64,000 bases of DNA from Bolinopsis microptera (GCF_026151205.1 NC_087072.1:22038103-22102102); one strand, 5' to 3'. Numbered from the stretch's first letter, positions 8,322 through 21,800 are shown. Numbers and translations: made by a program. The notes: generated by a model from the sequence alone, not told the origin.

Positions 8322-11320
8322 TTAGTGAGCCTCACCGTAAGTGTCCTTGTTTTTATACCCTACAACGTAGCCATCATATTCAAGGGTGTCCTCCCTAGTT
8401 CCTTTCAGACCTTTACCTTTTCCGTCCGTTCCGAATCTTTCCTTGTGGCTTCCTGGATGTAGGCGGTTTTACTGGTAGTGGTATTTGTATTAACCATATT
8501 ATGTTGAAAATGGTTTTATATCTTCAAAGTAAAAATAAAAACACTCCTCAAAAAATAATCTTACGATTGTAATTGTAGTAGACTTGTCGAAGTTAGCATG
8601 ATCTTGCCAAAAACTAACTAACCAATCAGAACACAGAAAACTAACCTGTATATCTGCTGGTATCAGTTAGACGATCAGTTACTCCCTTCGTGCTGACCTT
8701 CTACAAAAGAAACATCATTTAAAACTTACGCCATGGTTGTATTGTGGCCCGTGAACAAAACAAATTCGATGAATTTGCAAAATTACTTGTAATTGTGTGC
8801 CTAAAAATTCTCGAAAATGTTAGCGTATCAATAGAAATATCAAATAATAGATTCGAAATATGACTTGCGCTAATCTACAATCTACATTCTGCATTGTTAA
8901 CTATTTGAACAGATTACATAAAACTAATCCTAAACTAGCATCTGTCAAAACAGAATCTAGAAATTAGACTAACCGTTGTTCCTTTAGTTGTTGGTCCCTT
9001 TCCAGCGATAAGAGTCCTGATAGCTTCCTTCTTCTCATCTAGTGTTTCCTTTTTAGGAAACCTCTTTACGCACAGGTCGTCCAGTATCAGGTTAAACTCT
9101 TTCAGGGTTATCGTTCTACCTCCTTTCCTGATATTTACATATTTTAGATCGCCACCAGCAAGGAATTGAGAGGGGGGGGGGCCAATGGCATAAAATGGAG
9201 ACTTTTTCTATGGAGAAAATGGAAAAACCCATGAGTAATTCTCCATTTTCTCCATTTTATGCCATGAATTTTGTCTTCGAAATTTCATCTTTAACAACAT
9301 TTAACACCTAAATTGGACATCCTAACATGCTTATTTACGCTTACTAGGGGCGTAACAAGCTTATAAAAAGCTCATAATAGGCTACTAGATGCTTATACTA
9401 GGTTAGTAGAGGCACACTTCAGGCAAACTCATAATTACTCAAGCCTAGTGTAAAGTTATTTCTACAGGCTACAGCAGGGGTGAGTAATAGGGGAGAGTAA
9501 TAGGCACTGAGAAGTGAGACCTACATCCTCGAAAGTCTAAACCAGCTCGCACTGCAAAGGGGAGGCCTGCCTTCCGAGATGCATTACCAGGGGGAAGCCT
9601 CGAGTCCAAATTTGTGTATCGAGGGGTAGGTGCAGACTTCGTTGACCCGAAAAACCAAAAAAATATTTTCGGCTAATAATGAAGAGGGTAGCATGAAACG
9701 TGGAGAAAAGTGGTTTTTAGAAAAACTTTGAAAAATTTTGACTTAGAAAATTTTCGGCCCGAGTCATTCACGATACGTACCACTCGCATCGAGAGCTCCC
9801 GATTCCGAGCTCGTGTTGCAAAGGGGAGGCCTGCCTTCCGAGATCGCATTACCAGGGGGAAGCCTCGAGTCCAAAATTGTGTACCGAGGGGTAATTTTCT
9901 AAGTCAAAATTTTTCAAAGTTTTTCTGAAAAACACTTTTCTCCACGTTTCATGCTACCTTGTTGGTTATAAGCCAAAAAAATATTTTCGGCTAATAATGA
10001 AGAGGGTAGCATGAAACGTGGAGAAAAGTGGTTTTTAGAAAAACTTTGAAAAATTTTGACTTAGAAAATTTTCGGCCCGAGTCATTCTCGAAACGTACCT
10101 CTCGTATCGAGAGCTCCCGATTCCGAGCTTGTGTTGCAAAGGGGAGGCATGCCTTCCGAGATCGTATTACCAGGGGGAAGCCTCGAGTCCAAAATTGTGT
10201 ACCGAGGGGTAATTTTCTAAGTCAAAATTTTTTAAAGTTTTTCTGAAAAACACTTTTCTCCACGTTTCATGCTACCTTGTTCGTTATAAGCCAAAAAAAT
10301 ATTTTCAGCTAATAATGAAGAGGGTAGCATGAAACGTGGAGAAAAGTGGTTTTAAGAAAAACTTTGAAAAATTTTGACTTAGAAAATTTTCGGCCCGAGT
10401 CATTCTCGATACGTACCTCTCGCAACGAAAGCTCCCGATTCCGAGCTCGTGTTGCAAAGGGGAGGCCTGCCTTCCGAGATCGCATTACCAGGGGAGGCCT
10501 CGAGTCCAAAATTGTGTACCGAGGCCGAGGGGTAATTTTCTAAGTCAAAATTTTTCAGTTTTTCTGAAAACCGCTTTTCTCCACGTTTCATGCTACCCTC
10601 TTCATTATTACCCGAAAATATTTTTTCGGTTTTTCGAAATTACACAATTTTGGACTCGAGGTAATGCGATCTCGGAAGGCAGGCCTCCCCATTGCAACAC
10701 GAGCTCGGAATCGGGAGCTCTCGATACGGGAGGTACGTATCGAAAATGACTCGGACCGAACATTTTCTAAGTCAACATTTTTCAAAGTTTTTCTGAAAAC
10801 CACTTTTCTCCATGTTTCAAGATACCCTGTTCATTATTGGCCGAAAATATCTTTTTTTAAATAATTTTTCTCGAAATTCTAAATTTTTCAGGTTTTCAAT
10901 GGCATAAAATGGCATAAAATGGCATAAAATGGCATAAAATGGAGACTATTTCTATGGAGAAAATGGAAAAACCCATGAGTAATTCTCCATTTTCTCCATT
11001 TATGCCATTGGCCCCCCCCCCCCCCCCCCAATTGAGATGAACGAGTGTCATATTTTATTGTGTTAACATTAACTCGTACGAGGTTTATATGTAAAATCTC
11101 CGTGCGGTAAAACTATATGAGCTAAATTGACAAGCACGATAAAAAATTAGTTCTCTTACGGTTTATATTTGGAGAAGATGATGTCGACATCTGTAGAAGT
11201 GACAAGTTTTCCCATAATCCCGGAGTCTTTACACAGCTTGCTGAATTTCTGGTTATCTAATTCCTTTCCGGTTGACTTAGTGTCTCCAAACTTTGAAAAG
11301 TTCGCAAATGTTTCCTCCAT
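8322..11320 (-). CDS. TPPP: Tubulin polymerization-promoting protein (p25-alpha family), copy B
   Basis: Four coding exons on the minus strand: 11160-11320, 8974-9127, 8646-8700 and 8322-8452. They use the same splice phases and the same sizes as copy A for the first three. The product is 166 residues. Differences from copy A are conservative in the core. Exon 3 reads KVSTKGVTDRL, and the tail changes to LEYDGYVVGYKNKDTYGEAH, ending two residues earlier. The frame is intact and splice sites are conserved, so both copies look functional. The first intron is expanded to 2.0 kb by the G-run element at 9172-11029. Function as for the family: microtubule bundling and stabilisation. An isolated open frame extending upstream of the ATG is the unspliced 5' flank, not extra protein. 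Confidence 0.92.
9172..11029. mobile_element. Non-autonomous DNA element with poly-G/poly-C termini and 8-bp target duplication
   Basis: The element is 1858 bp and sits in the first intron of TPPP copy B. It starts with 10 G and ends with 18 C, followed inward by inverted CCAATGGCATAAA. The flanking direct repeats AATTGAGA (9164-9171 and 11030-11037) occur once at the matching place in copy A (about 6104), so the empty site is present in this same window. Each end also holds a self-complementary block (ATGGCATAAAATGGAG ... CTCCATTTTATGCCAT). No transposase frame is present. The 8-bp duplication fits hAT-like transposition, but a G-run terminus is not the usual hAT end, so the superfamily is left open. 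Confidence 0.88.
9674..10855. repeat. 318-bp tandem repeats of long palindromes inside the G-run element
   Basis: Units begin with TAATAATGAAGAGGGTAGC at 9674, 9992 and 10310 (period 318). Each unit is itself an imperfect inverted repeat: the left arm (GTAGCATGAAACGTGGAGAA...) is matched by the right arm (...TTCTCCACGTTTCATGCTAC) around a GC-rich centre. A fourth, partial unit at about 10620-10850 lies in inverted orientation, and a fragment precedes the array near 9545-9640. Several short open frames on both strands arise from this repetition and are not genes. Confidence 0.88.
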
Positions 11321-11889
11321 TTTTTGGTGATCGGACTTAAAAGTTTCTATGAATTTTATGAATAACATGTTTCCAAACATGTTGTTTTCTAAATATGGAC
11401 AACTAAAACAAACAATTGGCATAAACAGCTTAATAAAGCGTTGGAAACTCAGCAAACGATATTCACAATAGCATTATAGGATATATTTAAATTTTCAATA
11501 TATATTCACACACGTAATTAAAATGTATTTGGCCACAATAGCTTGGTCACCATGAAAATATTCTCATATTCCTTACCATGTAACGAATAACTTATAAGTT
11601 ATATCATATTTACACTATTAGTGCATAATACTATTATATGAAAGTGATTTACGCTCTTATAGCTAACCTTTTTTAATCGAATTAGATGAAACCAAAAATC
11701 CTATGCCGAGCTTTAATATGTATTAACAAGTATCGGCGGAAACTCTATTCACTATGAAATTGCAAATTCATGCCTACAAAGGCATTATAATTTATTGGTG
11801 AAAATTCGAAATGACAAAAAAGATAATGAAAATTTATAAATTGATAATCTGTAAAAAATATAAATATGTTACAGACACTATGTAACTTC

Positions 11890-12883
11890 TCCTATGTTAA
11901 ATTCAAATGTTTACAGTATCATTTCGCTAAATTTTACTACGACAACTAATTATTATTATTCTGCTCATAAATTAATATTAAAATCCTAAATTCGACTAAT
12001 AAATATTCATAAATTACTGCAAACGTAGATTAAGAAGACACGACGATCAAACGTTCAAAAAACTGTGCAAAGTAAATTAACAGTTGACACTGATAATAAC
12101 TTTCTGGAAAACAGGACACCTAGTTTTAAGGTTATGACATAAAGTTAATTTTCACTGCAATTTCGGTATTTCATTACCGTTTTAAAAGGCTACCAAACTT
12201 CCTTTAAAGGTCAAATTTCTTAAAAAGTGTACAAGTATCATATAACAATGTTCTGAGATAATTCGCATTCGACTCGAGAGAGATATCAGACAGGACGACT
12301 TTTTCAGAGTGGTTAATTCTAACAAATTGGAGTAATTAAGTTCAAGTCAGGCTCATTAAATAGAGAGACAGGGCCCTACGATAACAGTTTGATCTAGAAT
12401 ATAAAACAAGCGTCACACAAAACAACACACAGTAGTTCAGTTTAAATAGCTTTAAGGTAAATGTGAGTAATTTGCTGTGTTCATTGTAGCAGGTTACAAG
12501 CCAACATTCCACATTCCACTTGGTAAAAACAAAGCAAATAAGTCGCATTGTCTATACGTACAAATCATCATCAGCAGGACACAGGATCAATTAAAACTAA
12601 CGAACGCACGAAAAGGACACAGTAAAAAGCTAGAGTATCAGCTCAGGACAAAAACACGCAAATTCTGATAAAACATATGGTAGTTTCTGAGAATGTTATT
12701 GACACAAGGTAAACAGATATGCACAAGGTTAAATTTTCAATAAAAACAGCCAGTCCATCGAATTTGTTTTTCAAGTTAAGGTGATGTTAAGGTGATGTTA
12801 AGGTGATGTTTCATATTGGTGTGAGGAGAATGTTTAAAAAAGCCTAGTTTCACAGATAGGTGCCCATCCTGTACCACCACAGA
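11890..12883. other. Region downstream of CAMTA, probably including its 3' UTR
   Basis: AT-rich with no splice-bounded exon. A short tandem GTTAAGGTGAT (three units, about 12777-12810) lies close to the CAMTA stop codon. No gene is recognised on either strand. Confidence 0.4.
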
Positions 12884-15800
12884 TTAGTAGAAACCAGTGT
12901 TGCTCGCCAGACCCAGGACTCGTCTCTGTCTTGAAGTCTGTCTCCAGCACCGCTGTATCGTCTTCGCTGCTACCTCCTTGGTTTTCATGTGGTCTCTGTA
13001 GGACTGCTGGATGATAACCACTGCTCGCCTCATCTGCTCAAATGTACACTGCTGTTTGTATGTTCTGAATCTGAGGGTAAAAAAAGAGTGAGACGAGAGC
13101 TGGAGGGGGCGGGGGGGGGGGACAAGAGTAAACAGATAAACAGAAATATACCATGCCTGTACGATGCTTGAATTAACTTATTATTTTGGTATTTATATTT
13201 TTATTTGTTATTATTTGTACAGCAAACAGACCTGGTTTGAATCCTAATAGCAGCGTCGTTTAGTTTCTTCTGTTTGTAAGTCCTGTAGTGCAGCTGTATA
13301 GTCCGAGCAGCAGTCTCCCCCTTCTTGTTACCCAGACTAGTTTCATAGACCTCCCTGATGGGACGACCCCAGCCGTCCCTGGTACCCCTCAGTCGGGGGC
13401 AGCATCTCAGCAGGATGTAGATAGTGGGGGTGTGGCCCCCCACACAGGCCCACACCAAAGCGTTGTTCCCCATGTCGTCTAAAGAGCAGGGGTTACACTC
13501 CTGGAGCGAGGAGAACTTCAGGAGAAGGAGGAGGAGACGGGAGTAGCCGACAGCAGCTGCCAGGTGGACCAGTCTCAGACCTCGAGGAGCTCGGGGTAGC
13601 TTATCTGTTCTGGAGAGTTTTTTTAGGATGGTCTGGGAGATGGAGCACATCCTGGTTTGTAGGTCCCCGGTGAATTGGGTCGAGGACAGCATTCGAACCT
13701 GGAAAAACAAATAATTCGTGAAACAAATTCATAACCTGAGAAACTAGAGTAGGTAAATAATGAAACGTAAAATTCTATCGAAAATAGAATAAACTAAACT
13801 AAAAAATAAACTATCAGCTTGAAGTTGTGGGTTCAAAAAAACTATTGACTGAGCCTTCAATGTCGGAATGAAGTCTGCTGTGTCAGTTATAACTGTGTAA
13901 TAATACCTGTGATTCTAGCGCCTCCAGCCGGTTGATAAGAGAATACTTGAAGTTAGAGTCCACAACATTGAGCCACTGACTCGGACTGTGTTGTTCTCTG
14001 TATGTAAACTTGGTCTGTGAGTCTGTGATGATTACACCCTGCCCTACAATGTGGACAGTAACCACACCCGGGTGGGGTGAGGCGGGGCATACGACTTGTA
14101 ACACACCTGGGACAGAGAGGGGGAGTGTGATGTTGAGGGTTATTGTAATTACAACACAACAAATCTATTACATTTATTGAGGAAGTTACAGAAGGAATTG
14201 ATTTAGTGTAGTTGGAGGAGTTCTAACTCTCCTCACGTCCATAAATGGAGTTTTCTTTGTATCATATATGAAGTCTCGATAAGTATTGAATTAGTACTTT
14301 AGTATCAAAACAGGATGATAATTCTGTGCCCAAAAGATAAAGATCCTTTTCAAGTATCTTACCATTTCGAAGGGGCTGAGCTGGTACCATTGTGTTACCA
14401 AAAACAACACAACATGGTCCCTGTATCCGTTCCCAATCCCCAACCAAAACTACCTGAAGTTGAGCTTGATGTTAATTGTTACTGAAGATTGCGCCTTTAT
14501 AAATAATACAGATTCTTGAGTAAAATAATATCTAAACCAAGTAAGGAAGGAAGATAGTTGTGTTATTAATGCAGTTCAATTAATTAAGTTCATCTCAATA
14601 TGCCATGTTCATAATTAAAATTGCGAGTCTACTTTGGAAATCAGTGACAGACTCACAGGTACATTAGTCAACTAGTTAGTCATCAGATGACATAGAGACG
14701 ATGAACTAACCTTCTCTCCCCCAGCGAGGAAGGCCCACTCCGGGCTGATGGTTGTGATTGAGATACGGTACTCCGAAGTAGGAAGGACAGGGCTCGCCTC
14801 CGCTGATGACACAGGCTCCCTGGTGTACGAGTAACCATTCTCTGAGGGAGAGCTCTGAGCGACAGTGGTGATGCTCTGAGCGACAGTGGTGGTGCAAGGT
14901 GATATGGTGGTGATGTTGGGTGATATGGTGGTGATATGAGGAGAAACCGACGCGTCTAGCTCCATGGTATTGTTCTCAGTGTTACTGCTGTACTTCCTCT
15001 TTTGTCCAACTGGAACGTTCTCCTGCTCCCTTACATCAACCACTGAAATAACGGTGGATATTAATTTGGAGAGGTGCTTCATGTATCAGATGTGTGGTTT
15101 TTATTGAATATTATCTTAATTAACAAAACTATGTAGCACCTCACCAGTAGTGTGCAGAGATGCAGTGGGATCGTGTTGAAACGGAATATCTGGGCAACCA
15201 AACGACTCATGATTGGATGCCATATCAGCTTCTTCAAACAGTTCAAACAATTTCGAATCCTGCAATGCAATTCATCAAGGAGGAAGGAGGAGGAAGATTG
15301 TAGAATTTAGTTCAATTGTAATATATGCTACAACAGTAAGGCGAAACGGTCAAACGGAGCAGGTTCACTGATGACTTCAATGTCCACAGCTCTCATAACT
15401 TGAATCAGAATTTCCAAATTAAATGTAAATCGGGTGATGATAACCCCTGTGTTCCTGTGATGGATACTATACATCTCTCATCTCAGTACAGAGTGGTCTG
15501 CAATGTCTGTAATTGCCTGTTGTTTACGATACTTTGTCTTTTTTAAATTATTCGGTTTATCAACTTAGTAATTAATAAAAAAGGACCCAAACCTTGTCCT
15601 TGAGGGACGCCAGATCGTACTTCAGTAAATCTGGGTTGTTAAAGAACATGTCACATTCGTTCTTATTGTAAGAACTGGAGCCGGCGTCATCATGGCCCTG
15701 ACAAAACAATGATATCATTCATCGACAATCGCTACGAATATATAAACAACAACACACAACAAACAACACACAACAAACGCCCGTACAAAAGTAGAAATAA

Positions 15801-18800
15801 TAATCACAAAATATAACTCACCAAGTCACGGGGGGGGGGGGGGGGGGGGGGGGGGGATGGGGGTCACATAATGAATAACAGTCGAGGTACTTATTTTACA
15901 ACGGTTTATCCAACAGCCTTATGGCTATGCATGGTTATGTAACCGCCAATTATAGGAACCGGAAGAACAATTAGGTTAGCGACGGTTGAGGAAGTGTTAC
16001 TCCCCCGAGGCTTCTCTGCAATGGGCAGCTACTCATTTACCCTCAATCAGAGTTGCCCGATCATTCGGCTGAGTCAACCGAGGAGAGTTACACATATTTT
16101 TAACGTTGAATAGATCCAACGGAATCCTTAGCTTACTCCCTAGACTAAGCCGGTATTCGAACCGCCTACGCTCGGATTGAAAGTTGGGAATGCTAACCAC
16201 TCGGCCACCTAGCCACTAAAAATGTTATAAAATCAAAAAAGGCTCAAAATTCGAAGCACATACATTGCTAAGAGAAGGAAGGATAGGATCAAGGAAAGGG
16301 TTGAGATCATCACTGCTAGAGTTGCTGAGGAGAGGGTTGTGTTTGCTGACCAGTAAAGAGTTTTGTTCCAGGTCCTCCTCCTGATTGTTGTGGACACTTT
16401 CCGTGTCCATCCGCTCGCTCTCTTTGCTTGTAGAGGGTACCGGACTCAAGGAGCTGTTACTGTGCATCACGCTGTCGTGCATCGTGCACGTGCTGTTAGA
16501 CGTGCCGTTTTGAGTCGCGCATGCACCATTTCCTTCACAGCAGGAGTGATGTACGCTGGTACTTTGTATACATTTATCTGTCTGCGTATCTTTATCCTCC
16601 ACCAAATTACCATTTTTACTGTCCTGAATTAATCAATTAATAATCACTTAGTCTTAATCATCTTCTAGACAAGATTGATAATCCTAAATTGAAAATGATT
16701 AATACCATCATTATAAAGTGAAGCAAAAAGTGAGAATTGAAACTGCTCACAAAGTAAAGACCTGGTAAATGAGCTGTTTGAGCTGATGACCCTGTTTCCT
16801 CAAGATTAGAAGGAGTTGTGAAGCCCGAGTTGAGTCCACCTCCGGAGAGGGTTGATCCTGATTTTCTTGTATCTCAGATGTGGGCGGTGAGCCGTTTTGG
16901 GAGGAAGTCACTGATCTCAACAGCTCATCCTCTGGTACGTTAACTGAAGGGGACAATGTTACACATTTACACGCTATTGCAAGAAACACGCAGTGTATAA
17001 AATATCAAAGTGGAACAAGCAAAGAGGTTGAATGTTAACATGGTCTAACATTATATGTTAAATGTTAGCATGGACTAACATATATGTTAAATGTTAACAT
17101 GGACTAACATATTTTAAATGTTAACATGGACTAACATATGTTAAATGTTAACATGGACTAACATATGTAAACACTAACATATGTTAACATGGACTTACAT
17201 ATGTTAACATGGACTAACAAATGTTAAATATTAACATGGACTAAATGTTAAAATGGACTGACATATTTTAAATGTTAACATGGACTAACATATTTTAAAT
17301 GTTAACATGGACTAACATAATATGTTAAATATTAACATGGACTAAATGTTAACAAGGACTAACATATGTTAAATGTTAACATGGACTAACATATGTAAAC
17401 ACTAACATATGTTAACATGGACTAACATATGTTAACATGGACTAACATGTGTTAACATGGACTAACATATGTTAACATGGACTAACAAATGTTAAATATT
17501 AACATGGACTAAATGTTAAAATGGACTGACATATGTTAAATATTAACATGGACTAAATGTTAACAAGGACTAACATATGTTCTGAAGTTGGGAGATAGCG
17601 TTATGAAGCTGTGAGATAGGTGGCGGTCCAGTCTGCACCTCCTCTGCTACGTACAGATAGTGTACTAGTACCACTTTAGGAGTCTGCAGGGGAACATAGT
17701 GTTAGTACAGTTAAGAGGACAATTTAGATGAGTTAGATAATAATATGTCTGAGAGCACCTGAAGCCTTACTCGGCAACCTCTCCCAACATTAACAACTAA
17801 TTGTAACTTCTTAAACAACCAATTTGTTGCTGCAGATTTTGGATACTTGTGTATCGGTCGTGATGAGCCCAATTCACTATTAAAGAGGTTGTTAACTGTT
17901 AAGTCCGCTAATTTGGATGATACTACTACTAAGCCTGCTCAATGGTAATGTTCAGATCAAATGGTCAGGTCTGCAGCTGATGTCACATATTTTCTATTGA
18001 AGTATTACAGGATACACGCCAACTACTCCAACAAGCATGAATCTAAATCAGCACTAAAAAGCAAAAGTAAACGTTTCCTCGTATGCTTGTTAACTGTTCA
18101 TGATGATCACATCCCCCGGGTCAGGGCTTTGTATTCTTGTGTCTTGGTACTATATGTTCGACGTTGCATATTGCATAAACATAATATAATATTGCATAAA
18201 GTGTATATCGAGTTACATGGCTCTACGCACGGTTTCGCCCGATGTGTCAAGACACGCATTAAGTCATAGCACATTGTAGTGGTCTGAATACATGGTTAAT
18301 TTTCAAGTTTCGACTACGGTATAATCGATACCCCTCTTGCAGTTAAATAGATAGTGAGATAGTGGTTAAATTGAACTTGTTTTGTGTTAACAATTGAACT
18401 CTTCACTTCTTATTTGTGACAGAAGGAGCAGAGTTTTCATTAGTTCATGTTATGAGGAAACAGGGAGGAGGAAACAGGGAGGAGGAAACAGGGAGGAGAA
18501 AATAGGGAGGAGGAAACAGGGGGAGGAAACAGGGAGGATGAAACAGGGAGGAGGAAACAGGGAGGAGGAAACAGGGAGGAGGAAACAGGGAGGAGGAATC
18601 AGGGAGGAGGAAACAGGGAGGAGGAAACAGGGAAGAGGAAACAGGGAGGAGGAAACAGGGAGGAGGAATCAGGGAGGAGGAAACAGGGAGGAGGAAACAG
18701 GGAGGAGGAAACAGGGAAACATGTTATGCATGTTGAGGGATCAGGGCTCAGATAACTGATAAGGTATATGAATACTTCTAGTGAAACAGTAAGTTCAAGA

Positions 18801-21800
18801 GACATCATGCAACTACTACAGTACTAAGTACACACTACCAAATAGAATACTGTACAGGTGCAGTTTGTTTGTTTCTGTCTGAAAACCGGTCCCCTGCAAG
18901 AATCTAAAAATAGTATTGATATGCAGTATTTAAACGATGACGTCATAATGAAGGTGGGAACTCGTGATGCGAACGTAATCTTATCCCTTCTTTCCTTGTA
19001 GCACTTCCATGCGCCTAATTTCGCTTTACTCGATATTTCAATTTGATTATGCCTAAGTTATAAACATTATATTTACCGGTATAACGTTTCTCTCGCTTAG
19101 CCATTTGTCTTTGTGAGCGTTCACTTTGTATGTACATTTTGTGTACAATTCTTTGTCTTTAATTCGCATCACACTTTAATCTTTCAAGATGACTTTCCTA
19201 TTTTAGTATTATATTTTAGTTCCTACTATTAGTAATCTTTTAGGATTTCAACTTGTCTTGATTATTCTACTTTCTAAATATCCCTACTCTTCTCAAGATG
19301 CAAACACTCTGATTCTGATTTGAATAGTAGAATTAAATAGAAGGTGGAGGCCTGGAGGGGATATTTAAAACATATAAGTGATACGAAAGGATTTTATTAG
19401 CAGGAGCTTTCAAATTACTTGTGTAAATCGTCTTCAGAAGGTGGGGGATTTATTAACTTTAAACCTGGTGGCACAGATTCATCAAACTTTATAGGAGTTT
19501 TAGTTTTTAGTCAGCTTGGGTATACTACAACTTGCTACTTAATAATAACACCAATGTTTATATAATAGTCAATGTGTACGAATACGAGGGACTATTTGGA
19601 GACAGTACTGAAGGATCAGAAAGCGAACATAACAGTGAGACCGGAGGATGTTTCATTTTGGGTGGTTGTCACTGACAGAGACCTATTTAGCTGTCTTCCT
19701 GTTGAACGTCAGCGATACTTGATATCGACCCCTTCTCAAGAGCTGGTAATTAACAATAGTTTAACTGATTTCGTTGATAAGCGAGTCTTTAATGATTACT
19801 ACGACATCCTCACGGAAGAAAGTCAGAGGGAAATAGTATTCGATGACACAGTACTCAGTATAGGGGACAGTGAATACAGACTACTTGATAATAGAGTATC
19901 TGTGCATCTCTCCCTGCTGAGGACGCTAACAGACAAATCAGTATTGGTTGATGTCCTGGATTGTACTGTCTGGTTTCTCAGCAGTCCAGATAGGCTATTT
20001 AAGTATCTTGTTCAGCGTTATGGCAACTCAATCATTCACACTTTAGTCGACCATCAGAAAAAACGACTTTACATCCGATCCACATTGGACATAGTTCGCA
20101 ATTTAACAGTTTTGAATGCTATGAAGATGAGGTTGAACAACAAGAACACCTTAGAACTGATGGAAAAGCACGAAGGCTGGATCTCCGATCTTCAGAATGA
20201 ACTAGAAGGTACTATCTCAAACAAGGACTCTATCCACGTCATCGGATTTATCTCGGAGTTGTGTTTTGTGCTGCGGCTCTATAGAGACACAGTTACGTAC
20301 GACAGGTATTTACACGACGATCAGGTGCAACTCATAAACCGGTCCATTTACAGACTCAACTCAACAACCATTTCCGCTGTGTTAAAACAGACTTTTATTT
20401 GTGTTAAAAAGATGTGGCTTGACTCGCCGGAAGACAAGGATATTGTTATAGAACTTCTGGTTTACATCAAGAAAATAGTCCGCAGAGTAAGGATGTCTTT
20501 GGGAGACGCAGATGATTTCAGTACTGTCATCAAAAAGACTTCAGCCGGGGATGGTACGTTTATGATTGATGATCTGTTGGATCTCATCAATTCTTCGTCA
20601 CGCTCACAGAGTTCCATACAAAAGGAGGATTTGCATATTCTTATTTTGTCGTTTGACATCCTCCAGATCGTTACTTACGTCCCTAGAAGCCAAGAAATGG
20701 GCAACGAAATAGTTGCAAATTGGGCCCGTTATCTTCAGAAGTGGCGAAATCAGATAATTTACAGTACAACCACGGTACTCGCTAAAGTCAGATCAATACT
20801 ACTTGTTGAACAGTGTTCAAAGATATTTAGCAACGTGCTTCTCCGGATACCAGAAGTTCAGGAGTATTCCCATGATTTTAATAGCCGGCATCTTACCGAT
20901 GAACAGATTTCAGATGAGCTGATCAATTGTATGATAACTTTAATCAAAGAAATATCAGCAAATCTGATAGAGTGTCCTCTAGAAAGCTATGATAGACTAC
21001 TATTTTCCTATTCTGTACCTTCTTCAGAAGGCAGATCATCCTTCTCCCTGGATACAAGATCAGAAGACTTGAGCTCAGATTGGATGAGAATATCCTGGCT
21101 ATTTAACAACAATAAAGACGAATATGTGAAAGAGCTGAAGAAAAGGTTGCTTAAATGTGTAAAAGTGTGCACCAGTTTTGATGAACAAAACTTGGGGCGA
21201 CTAACACGAATGATATTGCAGAAAATAATTCGTGAGGTCAGGCAACCAGCATTAGAATGTATCTTAAATATTTCGTCTGAGATATTGGACAAAAATGCCG
21301 TGACTGAGATGACACGGTTAACGTTCACCCTGTTGATCAGAATACCAAAATATCTCTCAAGCTTTTCGGGTACTGACGAAAATACTGGTGTTGGTGAGAT
21401 GGACGCTCAAATGAAGCCGCTTATACCTAGACTATTGGAGTTTGCGATAAAACACAACCATCATGCAATGGCCTATCTGACCATGTGGTACACCTCCAAC
21501 TACTTCAAGATAAACGTGGCCAACTTACATCAGTCTGTGTACCTGTCTAATGATTATCTCAAAGACGTTGACTCCCAAAACGTTATACACTCCATCGAAG
21601 ATTTCAAACAAGAGGCTGGGGCCATAGTTACATTTTTAGAAAAATGTGCCAACTTTGAACCAAGTCAACACAACCTGGCCATGGAAAAACTCTTTGCCCA
21701 CACTAAAGTTGTGCTCAACTCTATCAAGTGTCCCAGGGCACAATGTGAGGCTTTGGTCCACTGCCAAGATTTGTGGGGGAAACTTTCACAGATATTTCTA

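Larger units (their letters stand above)
4280..11890. repeat. Direct tandem segmental duplication carrying two TPPP genes
   Basis: Sequence from about 4280 to 7440 recurs in the same orientation from about 7597 to 11890. The match starts with a GAGACGGA(G/A)CAGATTT block and covers exons, introns and the upstream flank. The second copy is longer mainly because of the element at 9172-11029. The first copy alone carries the insert at 5188-5634. Coding exons are almost identical while introns have diverged. Confidence 0.85.

Noticed and set aside
9710-10864. Several 60-70 codon proteins on both strands (RARVAKGRPAFRDRIT-type)
   Set aside because: They are translations of the 318-bp palindromic repeat, appearing on both strands for that reason.
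16140-16217. Functional tRNA-Ser/Leu gene on the minus strand
   Set aside because: Same reasoning: no intact acceptor stem or 3' terminator, and a SINE body is attached.
17035-17580. CRISPR-like or bacterial repeat array
   Set aside because: Irregular tandem repeats without spacers, inside a CAMTA intron.
18394-18759. Gly/Glu/Arg-rich 121-codon protein
   Set aside because: Reads through the GGAGGAGGAAACA minisatellite in a CAMTA intron; no splice or start context.
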